From: VAZQ01 sp035293945
GTDB lineage: Bacteria > Pseudomonadota > Alphaproteobacteria > Rhizobiales > Xanthobacteraceae
DNA: 64,000 nt
Reading direction: 5' to 3'
Assembly (NCBI GenBank): GCA_035293945.1
Contig: DATGLV010000024.1
Span: 310,001 to 374,000 of the forward strand
Shown piece after piece: positions 25,863 to 34,702 of the stretch. Under the pieces are notes generated by a model, which searched no databases, had not been told where the DNA came from, and was given only the letters and a program-made list of their open reading frames with translations. The position numbers and the translations under genes are program-made. The number at the start of each line of letters is the position of its first letter. The stretch's first letter is position 1.

Positions 25863-26177
25863 TCAGTGCCCGGCGATACGCTGCCAGGGCAGCAGCTTGA
25901 GGCGGCGCACGCCGTGCGCAATATAGGGCTCCCGGTTGGCGATTGCCTCCGCTTCGCGGCGGGTCGCGGCACGAATGATGATCATGCCGGTGCCGAAGCG
26001 TGTCCCGGCTTCGTCGAGGAATGGACCGGCGCCGACCAGGATGCCCTTGGCTTCGAGCTCGTCGATGAAGGCATGATGATGCCGCGCGAGCTCCTCTTGG
26101 GCCGGCGCCGCGACCGGCCGCGGCTCGACCACCTCGTTGTTGATCACCCAGCATTGCTCGCGCTTGGCCTGGCTCAT
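25863..26177 (-). CDS. YCII-related domain protein
   Basis: A 104-residue protein after CGGGAGGAAG. It shows a ferredoxin-like alpha/beta fold with a histidine-rich helix (ARHHHAFIDELEAKG) followed by LVGAGPFLDE and an acidic RREAEAIANREPY segment, typical of YCII-type domains. Proteins of this kind include small dehydrochlorinase-like or muconolactone-isomerase-like enzymes, often next to hydrolases. It lies 22 bases upstream of the alpha/beta-hydrolase in the same operon. Confidence 0.8.
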   Translation of the reverse strand: MSQAKREQCWVINNEVVEPRPVAAPAQEELARHHHAFIDELEAKGILVGAGPFLDEAGTRFGTGMIIIRAATRREAEAIANREPYIAHGVRRLKLLPWQRIAGH

Positions 26178-26478
26178 TGGCTTCCTCCCGCGGAACCAAA
26201 GTCTCAGGCTGCTTGTTTAAGTGATCCTGCATCGGCTCGAAAGGGGCATTGGGCCGGATAGAGAAACTCGCTGGAGGTTCAATATCGTGGCGCCGCTCGC
26301 TTGAGGCGGCGGTTTGGGTCTTTGCGAGGCCGGATTGTTGACCACGCATCCGGATTGTTGACCACGCATAGTGCAGAAAGGGCCACACGACTGGCGCGGT
26401 TGTTGCAAGGTCTGAATTCGGCGCGAATCTGGTGCGAGAGCGTTTGATCGCGCCGCTTTCCCGGGGAGGAGCCAAAGA
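26178..26478. other. Divergent intergenic region with a 20-bp tandem duplication
   Basis: CGGATTGTTGACCACGCAT(C/A) is repeated directly twice at 26331-26370 between the divergent YCII and DUF2147 genes. It could be an operator duplication or a replication slip. Nothing else is recognised. Confidence 0.5.
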
Positions 26479-26985
26479 ATGCGACTGCTGATCCTGTTGG
26501 GGTTGATGAGCTTCGATCTGTTTCGCGCCGGCGCCGCCGTTGCGGCTCCCGCTATGGATCCGCGCGGCCTCTGGTTTGTGGAGGACAAATCCGCGCAGAT
26601 CGAGATCGAAAGCTGTAACGGCGTGCTCTGGGGTGTCGTCGCGTGGGAACGCAGTCCCGGGCGGGACACCCAAAACCCCAACCCGGCTCTGCGCGGGCGG
26701 CCGACGCTCGGCATGCCCATCCTCCTCGGCATGCGACCTGCCGCGTCATCGGGAGCGGGCGGGAGTGAAGGGATCTGGCGCGGCCACATCTACAATGCGC
26801 GCGACGGCTCGACTTACGAAGCCAACATCAAGCCGGTCGACGCCGATACGCTGCATCTCGAAGGCTGCGTGCTCGGCGGCCTGTTCTGCGGCGGTCAGAA
26901 TTGGGCGCGTGTCAAAACGCCCACCAATCCGCCCAAGAGCGCGGCCGAGGTTTGCGCGGTCGCCGGAAGGGTGCGCGGATATTAG
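26479..26985 (+). CDS. Secreted DUF2147-family protein
   Basis: A 168-residue protein after GGGGAGGA, with a short signal peptide (RLLILLGLMSFDLF, then AAVAAPAMD). DUF2147 features: GLWFVEDKSAQIEIESCNG, WAWERSP-like start of strand 3, a central G-x-W-R-G-HIYNARDGSTYEA and LEGCVLGGLFCGGQNWAR with paired cysteines. The family forms a small lipocalin-like beta barrel in the periplasm; its role is unknown. It stands alone, with P repeats downstream. Confidence 0.82.
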   Translation: MRLLILLGLMSFDLFRAGAAVAAPAMDPRGLWFVEDKSAQIEIESCNGVLWGVVAWERSPGRDTQNPNPALRGRPTLGMPILLGMRPAASSGAGGSEGIWRGHIYNARDGSTYEANIKPVDADTLHLEGCVLGGLFCGGQNWARVKTPTNPPKSAAEVCAVAGRVRGY

Positions 26986-27010
26986 GTGCGCTCGGACAAC
27001 ACACCGAAGA

Positions 27011-27172
27011 GTCGTTCCTGCGAAAGCAGGAACCCATACCGCGACGCGCTATCATATTCTCCGAGGGCTGTGACATCGCACTATGAGTCGTTCCTGCGCA
27101 AGCAGGAACCCATACGGCGACGCGCCATCACGCTTGCACAGGCGTATGGGTCCCTGCTTTCGCAGGGACGAC
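27011..27172. repeat. REP-like repeat family P (three halves)
   Basis: GTCGTTCCTGCGAAAGCAGG, GTCGTTCCTGCGCAAGCAGG and an inverted TATGGGTCCCTGCTTTCGCA lie in succession between convergent DUF2147 and hpnN genes. The last half may act as a terminator for either side. Confidence 0.75.
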
Positions 27173-27183
27173 GCCGCAGCGTT

Positions 27184-29772
27184 CTACTCCCCAATCTCTC
27201 TTGGCGGTCCCATCAGCACCGGCTGGAACAGCACCGCCGCCGCGAGCGTGCACACCAGCGAGAGCGCCAGCAGCTTGCCCATGCTCGAGGTTCCCGGATG
27301 GCTCGACAGCCACAGGCTGCCGAACGCGGTGGCGGTGGTTGCGGCGCTGAAGATCACCGCACGCGTGAGGCTTGATTGCAACAGCCCGGTCTGCCCGGCG
27401 CGCCAAGCGGTTATGTAGTAGATCTTGAAGGCAACCCCGACGCCGAGCAACAGCGGCAGCGCGATGATGTTGGCGAAGTTGAGCGGCATGCCGATCAGCA
27501 CGCACAGCTCGAGTGTCACAACGCCGGCGACCAACAGAGGAATGAGCGTCAGCAGCACGTCGGTGAATCGCCGCAAGACCACCCAGAGCAGGAAAGCGAT
27601 CGAGGCGAGCGCCCAGCCGCCGGCTTGGAAGAAGGCGTGGATGACAGTCTCGCCCGATTCCAAGATGGAGATCGGGCCGCCGGTCGCGTTCGGCTCGACG
27701 GCGAGCACCGCGCGGGCGAATTGCCGCAGCACCTCGTTATCGTTGGGATCGCCCTTGGGATAGACCTCGATCCGCGCGCGCCCGTCCGGCTTGAGCCATT
27801 GGGCGGTCAGGTCAGCGGGCAGCGACATGTCGGTGATCGGCTCCGCCTGCAGCGCGCTTCGCAAGCCGTCGAGCGCGACTTGCAGCGGCATGATGAAGAC
27901 ATCCTCTGCCCGCTTGCGCGTCGCTGCATCGGCCTTGATGAGCCCGGAGAGCGCGGTGGCGAGGCGCTTGGCCGCCGCGGCGCCCGGCCCCTCCTGGTCG
28001 CCGACCACCTCGCCCAGCGATTCGACGCCAGCCTCGAGCGCAGTCACGCTCTCGGCGTCGGTCGGTGGCGGCACGGGCTTCTGCGCGAGTGTTGCGCCCA
28101 GTGCTTTGGCGGTGTTGCCGATGACCTCGAGCTTTTGTTCCTGGTCTCCCGGCACGAAGCTCTCGATGGTCATAACCCGCGATACTTCCGGCAGCTTGCT
28201 GATCCGCGCGACGTCCTGCTTGGCAGCCGCAAGGCTCGGCGACAGGATCTCGATGGTGCTCGCGCCGGTCGCCGGATCGCTGCGCAGGTCGAGATAGGTG
28301 GCGATCGATTCGACCTTCGGGCTGTTGAGGTTGATCGGATTGAAGTCGAACTGGAGCTTCGTGAGCAGCGGCAGCCCGCCCAGCACCACCACCGCGGTGC
28401 CGACAATGATGGCGATGCGGTGGCGCTCCATGAACCGGTCGACCGGGGCGAGCGCCGTGTAGCCGAGCGGCTCTTTCTCGCCGGGCGGGTTGAGCACCTT
28501 GAGCAGCGCCGGCAGCAGCGTGATGCTGCACACGAAGGCGATGATCATGCCGACGCCGGCGATCTGCCCGAGCTCGGAGACCCCGCGATAGTCGGTCGGC
28601 AGGAACGAAAGAAAGCCGGCCGCGGTCGCTGTCGCGGCGAGTGTGAGCGGCACGCCGACATGCTTGGCGGTGTTGGCGAGCGCGACACGTAAATTGTTGA
28701 TCTCGTAGCGCTCCGCCCGATAGCGCACGCTGAACTGGATGCCGAAGTCGACGCCGATGCCGACGAACAGCACCGCAAAGGCGATCGAGATCGGGTTGAG
28801 AGAGCCCACCATGTGCAGGCCGATCGCCGCCGTGATGGCAAGCCCCATGGCGATCGAGAGGAAAACCGCGAGGATGATGCGTGGCGATTTGAGCGCCAGC
28901 CACAGGATGGTCAGCACGACGATGACAGTGCCGATCGCGTTGAGCGCAGCATTATCCTTGATGGTGCCGAACTCCTCGTCCTGGATCGGGATCGCGCCGG
29001 TGAGACGCAGCCGTGCGTGATACTGCGAATCGAGGCCGAGATCGGCCGCGGCGCGGCGGATGGCGTCGGTCGCCTTCTTGCCCGGCTCGAGCGCCCCATA
29101 ATCGAGCGTCGGGCTGATCTCGATGAATCGGCGCAGGTCGTTCCCGGAAGGCTTCTTATTGCTGATCAGCTCGCGCCAGGAGAAGCTCGCCGGCTTGTTT
29201 GCCAGCACATCCTCGATCGGCTGCGCGAACATGGTGAGCGGGCGCACCATGTCGTCGAGGGTGAACTTGCCTACCTGTATGCCCTGGAACGAAAAAGTGA
29301 GCGCCTGCACAAGCCCCCGCCAGGACGGATCGGAAACCAGTACCTGCAGCAGCGGTTGGGATTGTGCGAGCCCTCCGATGGATGAGGTGACTTCGTCGGC
29401 GGGTAGAAACAGTATCCCATTACGGGTGAAGAAGGGGTTCTCGCTTAGTTCGTTGACCGAAGGGAACAGGGCCGAATCGTTCCGCAGCCGCTTGGCCAGG
29501 GCCTTGCCGGCGGCGGTAGCCCGCTCCGAGGTTGCAGCATCGACGACAGCAAGAATTTTTTCGTGATTGCCCTGAAATGCTTCAACAAAAGCAAGCTCTC
29601 TTTTGCGCCAGGGCAGATCGGGAGAGATTAATTGGTTAACATTTGTGTTGATGGAAAAGTTACGTACTGCATAGATACCGGAGCTGACAGAAAGAACGAG
29701 CGCAATGACGATCACAGACCAAGCTTTTCGCGTGCAAATATTGACAAGTGAAGCAAGTCTAGCCTTCAACAT
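27184..29772 (-). CDS. hpnN: Hopanoid transporter HpnN (RND/MMPL family)
   Basis: An 862-residue inner-membrane protein with the RND plan: one helix (AWSVIVIALVLSVSSGIYA), a periplasmic domain of about 200 residues, six helices including the RND signature region GIGVDFGIQFSVRYRAE, a second periplasmic domain and a final six-helix set (GVGVAFKIYYITAWR). Length, the opening MLKARLASLVNICTRKAWSV and linkage to dxs, ispH and hpnH identify it as HpnN, which moves hopanoids to the outer membrane in Rhodopseudomonas and Burkholderia. It is divergent from dxs over a 266-base region, so both may share regulatory sites. Confidence 0.93.
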   Translation of the reverse strand: MLKARLASLVNICTRKAWSVIVIALVLSVSSGIYAVRNFSINTNVNQLISPDLPWRKRELAFVEAFQGNHEKILAVVDAATSERATAAGKALAKRLRNDSALFPSVNELSENPFFTRNGILFLPADEVTSSIGGLAQSQPLLQVLVSDPSWRGLVQALTFSFQGIQVGKFTLDDMVRPLTMFAQPIEDVLANKPASFSWRELISNKKPSGNDLRRFIEISPTLDYGALEPGKKATDAIRRAAADLGLDSQYHARLRLTGAIPIQDEEFGTIKDNAALNAIGTVIVVLTILWLALKSPRIILAVFLSIAMGLAITAAIGLHMVGSLNPISIAFAVLFVGIGVDFGIQFSVRYRAERYEINNLRVALANTAKHVGVPLTLAATATAAGFLSFLPTDYRGVSELGQIAGVGMIIAFVCSITLLPALLKVLNPPGEKEPLGYTALAPVDRFMERHRIAIIVGTAVVVLGGLPLLTKLQFDFNPINLNSPKVESIATYLDLRSDPATGASTIEILSPSLAAAKQDVARISKLPEVSRVMTIESFVPGDQEQKLEVIGNTAKALGATLAQKPVPPPTDAESVTALEAGVESLGEVVGDQEGPGAAAAKRLATALSGLIKADAATRKRAEDVFIMPLQVALDGLRSALQAEPITDMSLPADLTAQWLKPDGRARIEVYPKGDPNDNEVLRQFARAVLAVEPNATGGPISILESGETVIHAFFQAGGWALASIAFLLWVVLRRFTDVLLTLIPLLVAGVVTLELCVLIGMPLNFANIIALPLLLGVGVAFKIYYITAWRAGQTGLLQSSLTRAVIFSAATTATAFGSLWLSSHPGTSSMGKLLALSLVCTLAAAVLFQPVLMGPPREIGE

Positions 29773-30038
29773 GATTCGTTCTTTCTCACCTTCGTATGCG
29801 AAATCGGGCCCAGACCCATTGAACCAACCGATCCATCCGGGTATTCAAAGCTTTACCGTTCCCCGCTGCCTGGGGTCCCGGGGGGGCCTCCGGGATGCCT
29901 CGGCGCATGGGAACGCGCTACCGCTAGCTAAGCGTTCTGGTGCTTTAGACCAGGGCTTTGGGGACTTCTCGTTTTGAGTGGCTTCTCCGTCTTACGTCGC
30001 TTGTCTGCCACTGTGTGCTAGCAGGACTTGTGGTGATC

Positions 30039-31976
30039 ATGACTATAGCAAATCCTATCGGTGTCACGCCCACTCCATTGCTTGATACGATCAAGACCCC
30101 GGCCGATTTGCGGCGCTTGCCGGAAAACGACCTGCGGCAGGTCGCCGACGAATTGCGCGCCGAGACCATCAGCGCCGTTGCGGTCACGGGCGGCCATTTG
30201 GGGGCGGGGCTCGGCGTTGTCGAGCTGACGGTGGCGCTGCATTACCTGTTCGATACGCCGCGCGACCGTCTGATCTGGGACGTCGGCCATCAAGCCTATC
30301 CGCACAAGATCCTGACCGGTCGGCGCGATCGCATTCGCACCCTGCGGCAGGGCGGGGGGCTGTCCGGATTCACCAAGCGCGCGGAGAGCGAGTACGACCC
30401 GTTCGGCGCAGCCCATTCCTCGACCTCGATCTCGGCCGGGCTTGGCATGGCGGTCGCACGCGACCTCAAGGGCGAATCGAACAACGTTGTCTGCGTCATC
30501 GGCGACGGGGCCATGTCGGCCGGCATGGCGTACGAGGCGATGAACAATGCGGGCGCAATGGACTCGCGCCTCATCGTCATCCTCAACGACAACAATATGT
30601 CGATCGCGCCGCCGGTCGGCGCGCTGTCGGCCTATCTCGCGCGGCTCGTCTCCGGGCGTCCTTATCGGTCGCTGCGGCAGACCATCCGCCAGCTCGCCAA
30701 GCGCCTGCCGAAGTTCCTCGAGCAGCGGGCGCGGGCGATGGAGGAATATGCGCGCGGGCTCGTCACCGGCGGCACATTGTTCGAAGAACTCGGCTTCTTC
30801 TACATCGGCCCGATCGACGGGCACAATCTCGATCACCTTCTCCCGGTTCTCAAGAACGTGCGCGACACCCGCGAAGGGCCGGTGCTGGTGCACGTTGTGA
30901 CGCAGAAGGGCAAGGGCTACGCGCCGGCGGAAGCCTCGGACGACAAATATCACGGCGTGGTGAAGTTCGACATCACTACCGGCAAGCAGGACAAGCCGAA
31001 GTCGAATGCGCCGTCCTACACCAAGGTGTTCGGCGAGAGCTTGGTGAAGGAAGCGCGCAAGGACGAGCGCATCGTCGCCATCACGGCCGCCATGCCATCC
31101 GGCACCGGCATCGATATTTTCGGCAAGGCATTCCCGGAGCGCACCTTCGACGTCGGCATTGCCGAGCAGCATGCGGTGACGTTCGCGGCGGGGCTTGCAA
31201 CCGAAGGCTTCAAGCCGTTCGCATCAATCTATTCGACCTTCCTGCAGCGCGGCTACGACCAGGTGGTGCACGACGTCGCGATTCAGCGCCTGCCGGTGCG
31301 CTTTGCGCTCGACCGCGCAGGCCTGGTCGGTGCCGACGGCCCGACCCACGCGGGCGCCTTCGACTTGAGCTATCTCGGCTGCCTGCCCGGATTCGTGTTG
31401 ATGGCGGCGGCCGACGAAGCCGAGCTTGTGCACATGGTGGCGACGGCGGCGGCGATCGATGACCGGCCGAGCGCGCTGCGCTATCCGCGCGGGGACGGCG
31501 TCGGGGTCGACATGCCGGAACAGGGCGTGCCGCTCGAGGTCGGCAAGGGCCGGATCCTGCGCGAAGGCTCCTCGGTCGCGCTCTTGAGCTACGGAACCCG
31601 CCTGCAGCAATGCCTGCTGGCGGCGGAGACGCTCGCCTCGCATGGCCTCACCGCCACGGTGGCGGATGCGCGCTTCGCCAAGCCGATCGATGCCGATCTG
31701 GTGCTGCGGCTCGCCCGCGAGCACGAAGTGTTGATCACGATCGAGGAGGCTTCGATCGGCGGCTTTTCAGCCCAGGCGCTGCAGGTGCTGACCGAGCACG
31801 GCGCGCTCGACGGCGGCCTCAAGGTGCGCTGCATGGTGCTGCCCGATGCGTTCATCGATCACGACAGTCCCAATGCGATGTATGCGGCGGCCGGGCTCGA
31901 TGCCAAAGGAATCGTCGCCAAGGTCTTCGAAGCGCTGGGCAAGGATGCCCGCCGCGAATTCGCCAAGCTGCGCTGA
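30039..31976 (+). CDS. dxs: 1-deoxy-D-xylulose-5-phosphate synthase
   Basis: A 645-residue protein from ATG 30039; an upstream start would add a hydrophobic, atypical extension. It joins pyruvate and glyceraldehyde 3-phosphate with TPP in the first step of the MEP isoprenoid pathway. Seen motifs: WDVGHQAYPHKILTGR, the TPP/Mg site CVIGDGAMSAGMAYEA then LNDNNMSI, EQHAVTFAAG and the substrate region ALDRAGLVGADGPTHAG. It lies next to hpnN and ispH, so isoprenoid supply is tied to hopanoid synthesis. A second dxs copy elsewhere in the genome would be normal for this group. Confidence 0.97.
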   Translation: MTIANPIGVTPTPLLDTIKTPADLRRLPENDLRQVADELRAETISAVAVTGGHLGAGLGVVELTVALHYLFDTPRDRLIWDVGHQAYPHKILTGRRDRIRTLRQGGGLSGFTKRAESEYDPFGAAHSSTSISAGLGMAVARDLKGESNNVVCVIGDGAMSAGMAYEAMNNAGAMDSRLIVILNDNNMSIAPPVGALSAYLARLVSGRPYRSLRQTIRQLAKRLPKFLEQRARAMEEYARGLVTGGTLFEELGFFYIGPIDGHNLDHLLPVLKNVRDTREGPVLVHVVTQKGKGYAPAEASDDKYHGVVKFDITTGKQDKPKSNAPSYTKVFGESLVKEARKDERIVAITAAMPSGTGIDIFGKAFPERTFDVGIAEQHAVTFAAGLATEGFKPFASIYSTFLQRGYDQVVHDVAIQRLPVRFALDRAGLVGADGPTHAGAFDLSYLGCLPGFVLMAAADEAELVHMVATAAAIDDRPSALRYPRGDGVGVDMPEQGVPLEVGKGRILREGSSVALLSYGTRLQQCLLAAETLASHGLTATVADARFAKPIDADLVLRLAREHEVLITIEEASIGGFSAQALQVLTEHGALDGGLKVRCMVLPDAFIDHDSPNAMYAAAGLDAKGIVAKVFEALGKDARREFAKLR

Positions 31977-31998
31977 AGCGGTGAGGTCGATGCGCAAC

Positions 31999-32111
31999 TG
32001 TAGGGTGGGTAAAATCGCCCTAGCACTGAGCTCGACGCGTGGGCAAAGGCGCATGCTGGCGATTTTGCCCACGCGGTCGGCGCATTGGAACGCGCCTTTG
32101 CCCACCCTACA
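31999..32111. repeat. MITE-like element with TGTAGGGTGGG terminal inverted repeats
   Basis: TGTAGGGTGGG at 31999 and its exact complement CCCACCCTACA at 32101-32111 bound a 113-base stretch. Inside, TGGGCAAAGGCGC and GCGCCTTTGCCCA are further inverted. It lies between dxs and ispH and has no coding capacity. Confidence 0.7.
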
Positions 32112-32146
32112 TGTGGTGGAAGACTGAACGGAATGAAAGCAGACCG

Positions 32147-33076
32147 ATGAAAGTGATCCTGGCTCAGCCGCGGGGATTTTGCGCCGGCGTGGTGCGCGCG
32201 ATCGAGATCGTCGAGCGCGCGCTGCAGAAATACGGCCCGCCGGTCTATGTGCGGCATGAGATCGTGCACAACAAGCACGTGGTCGAGAGCCTCAAGGCCA
32301 AGGGGGCGCGCTTTGTCGAGGAGCTCTCCGAGGTGCCGCCGAACGCCGTCACCATCTTCAGCGCGCATGGTGTCGCCAAGAGCGTCGAGGAGGAGGCCGC
32401 AGCACGCGACCTGCCGGTGCTCAACGCCACCTGTCCGCTGGTCACCAAGGTGCACAATCAGGGCAAGCGCTATGTGGGGCAGGGGCGCAAGCTCATCCTG
32501 ATCGGCCATGCCGGGCATCCTGAGGTCATCGGCACTATGGGGCAGATTTCCGCGCCGGTCATCCTGGTGCAGGACGAAGCCGATGTGGAGAAGCTCGACC
32601 TATCGCCCGATACGCCGGTCGCCTATGTGACGCAGACCACGCTCTCGGTCGACGACACTCAGGGTATCATCAGCGCGCTGCATCGCCGCTTCAAGGATAT
32701 CGTCGGCCCGGAGACACGCGACATCTGCTATGCGACGCAGAATCGCCAGTCGGCGGTGCGCGAGCTCTCGAAGCTCGTCGACGTCATATTGGTCGTCGGC
32801 GCCACCAACTCGTCGAACTCCAACCGGCTGCGCGAGATCGGCAGCGAAGAGGGCGTGCCGAGCTATCTCATCGCCGACGGCAGTGAGCTCGACCCGGCGT
32901 GGCTAAAGGATGCCGCGACCGTCGGCATCACGGCCGGCGCATCGGCGCCGGAGGTGCTGGTCGACGACGTGATCTCATCGCTGCGCAAGCTTGGATCCGT
33001 CGACGTCTCGGTGCTGCCGGGCCGCGAGGAGAACATCGAGTTCCGCCTGCCGGCGGAGCTCGCGACGGTTGCTTAG
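32147..33076 (+). CDS. ispH: 4-hydroxy-3-methylbut-2-enyl diphosphate reductase
   Basis: A 309-residue protein from ATG 32147, full length for the family. It makes IPP and DMAPP in the last MEP step using a [4Fe-4S] cluster. The three cluster cysteines are C12 (GFCAGVVRAI), C96 (NATCPLVTKVH) and C194 (DICYATQNRQ). The substrate-binding histidines in HEIVHNKHVV, SAHGV and GHAGHPEV, and the acidic residue in that last motif, are present. It is located between dxs and hpnH, as in other hopanoid producers. Confidence 0.97.
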   Translation: MKVILAQPRGFCAGVVRAIEIVERALQKYGPPVYVRHEIVHNKHVVESLKAKGARFVEELSEVPPNAVTIFSAHGVAKSVEEEAAARDLPVLNATCPLVTKVHNQGKRYVGQGRKLILIGHAGHPEVIGTMGQISAPVILVQDEADVEKLDLSPDTPVAYVTQTTLSVDDTQGIISALHRRFKDIVGPETRDICYATQNRQSAVRELSKLVDVILVVGATNSSNSNRLREIGSEEGVPSYLIADGSELDPAWLKDAATVGITAGASAPEVLVDDVISSLRKLGSVDVSVLPGREENIEFRLPAELATVA

Positions 33077-33080
33077 AGGC

Positions 33081-33153
33081 TGTAGCCCGGATGGAGCGCA
33101 GCGAAATCCGGGACCGCTGTTCCCGCATTGCGCTACGCTTCATGCGGGCTACA
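33081..33153. repeat. Short palindromic element, TGTAGCCCG ... CGGGCTACA
   Basis: Nine-base terminal inverted repeats bound 73 bases that contain an inner AAATCCGGGA segment and a CGCATTGCGC hairpin. Elements of this look are widespread intergenic repeats in proteobacteria. It lies between ispH and hpnH. Confidence 0.65.
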
Positions 33154-33215
33154 ATTAATGGAAATCTCCTTCTCCGTCTTATTTGAGACGGGACAGAGAC
33201 GCAGAAAGAAACAGC

Positions 33216-34364
33216 ATGCCCATTCCGTTCCACCGCGAGATGCGTATCGGCGCCTATATCCTCAAGCAGAAGCTCGCTGGACGTAAGCGCTATCCGCTGG
33301 TGCTGATGCTCGAGCCGTTGTTCCGCTGCAATCTCGCCTGCACCGGCTGCGGCAAGATCGACTATCCGGATGCCATCCTCAATCGCCGGCTTTCGGTTGC
33401 GGAGTGCCTGCAAGCCGCGGACGAATGCGGCGCCCCGATGGTGGCGATTCCGGGCGGCGAGCCGCTGATCCACAAGGAGATAGGCGAGATCGTTGCGGGG
33501 CTCGTTGCGCGCAAGAAATACGTCTCGCTCTGCACCAATGCGCTCTTGCTCGAGAAGAAGCTCCATCTGTTCAAGCCGTCGCCCTATCTGTTCTTCTCGG
33601 TGCATCTCGACGGCATCAAGAAGCATCACGACAAGTCGGTGTGCATGGAGGGCGGCTTCGAGCGCGCCGTCTCCGCCATCAAGGCCGCCCAGGCCAAGGG
33701 TTTCACCGTCAACGTCAACGCCACCATCTTCGACGGCCATCCGGCCGAGGATATCGCCGCGTTCCTTGATCTCACCGAGGAGCTCGGCGTCGGCGTCACC
33801 ATCTCGCCAGGCTATGCCTATGAGCGGGCGCCCGATCAGGAGCACTTCCTCAACCGGCGCAAGACCAAGGAGCTGTTCCGCAAGGTGTTCGCGCTCGGAA
33901 AGGGCAAGAAGTGGAAGTTTCTCCACTCCTCGCTGTTCCTCGATTTCCTAGCCGGCAACCAGACCTATCACTGCACGCCGTGGGGGATGCCGACGCGCAA
34001 CATTTTCGGCTGGCAGAAGCCTTGCTATCTGTTGGGCGAAGGCTACGCCAAGACCTTCCGGGAGCTGATGGAGACCACCGATTGGGATTCCTACGGCACC
34101 GGTGCCTACGAGAAGTGCGCGAATTGCATGGCCCACTGCGGCTATGAGGCGACGGCCGCGGAGGCGATGTTCTCCTCGCCTGTGCAAGCGATGCGCGTCG
34201 CGATGCGGGGCCCGCGCACCGAAGGCGAGATGGCGCCGGAGATCTCGCTCGATCGCCAACGTCCGGCTGAGTACGTCTTCTCCGGTCAGGTGCAGCAGAA
34301 GCTCTCCGAGATCCGCGCCGCCGAGGCGCAGGAAAAGGCGCGCAAGTCCGCAACCGCGGCTTAG
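33216..34364 (+). CDS. hpnH: Adenosyl-hopene transferase HpnH (radical SAM)
   Basis: A 382-residue radical SAM enzyme that joins an adenosyl radical to diploptene, the first step to C35 extended hopanoids. The cluster motif is C38-x3-C42-x2-C45 (CNLACTGC), followed by IPGGEPLIH and a C-terminal cysteine set (CANCMAHCGYE). The family-specific opening MPIPFHREMRIGAYILKQ is present. ATG 33216 was chosen; an upstream TTG or CTG would add eleven charged residues. hpnG, which removes adenine in the next step, is not in this window. Confidence 0.96.
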   Translation: MPIPFHREMRIGAYILKQKLAGRKRYPLVLMLEPLFRCNLACTGCGKIDYPDAILNRRLSVAECLQAADECGAPMVAIPGGEPLIHKEIGEIVAGLVARKKYVSLCTNALLLEKKLHLFKPSPYLFFSVHLDGIKKHHDKSVCMEGGFERAVSAIKAAQAKGFTVNVNATIFDGHPAEDIAAFLDLTEELGVGVTISPGYAYERAPDQEHFLNRRKTKELFRKVFALGKGKKWKFLHSSLFLDFLAGNQTYHCTPWGMPTRNIFGWQKPCYLLGEGYAKTFRELMETTDWDSYGTGAYEKCANCMAHCGYEATAAEAMFSSPVQAMRVAMRGPRTEGEMAPEISLDRQRPAEYVFSGQVQQKLSEIRAAEAQEKARKSATAA

Positions 34365-34702
34365 CATCCTCGCTCGACACGCGTTCCGGTCGCTTCTGCA
34401 ATCTGTTGCCGGAGCCCTTCGAAGACGGGGACAAACGCGGCGCGCCTACAAGCAAGCATGAAACAAATAAATTTCGTGCAGCTACAGGAATATATGTTTT
34501 GTCGGTTTCTGAGCTTTGTTTGGTAGATTTGCCGGTCCTTCGCCCCCGCCCAATTATACAAATTTAATACGCGGCGCGTAGTTTCCACAGATCGAAAGAC
34601 GCGAATCCCTGCCGTGCTCGAGACGCCGCGGTGCTCCAAGCCGCCCGATTGATCTCGCCGGCAGGCGCTCGCGCCGCCGCTTCTCGAGGGGACGTTGCAT
34701 CC
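34365..34702. other. AT-richer spacer before the first chemoreceptor gene
   Basis: About 340 bases between hpnH and the NIT-type chemoreceptor. The middle (about 34455-34570) is clearly more AT-rich than the surroundings and probably contains the chemoreceptor promoter. No exact sigma-factor motif, repeat or RNA gene is recognised. Confidence 0.5.
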
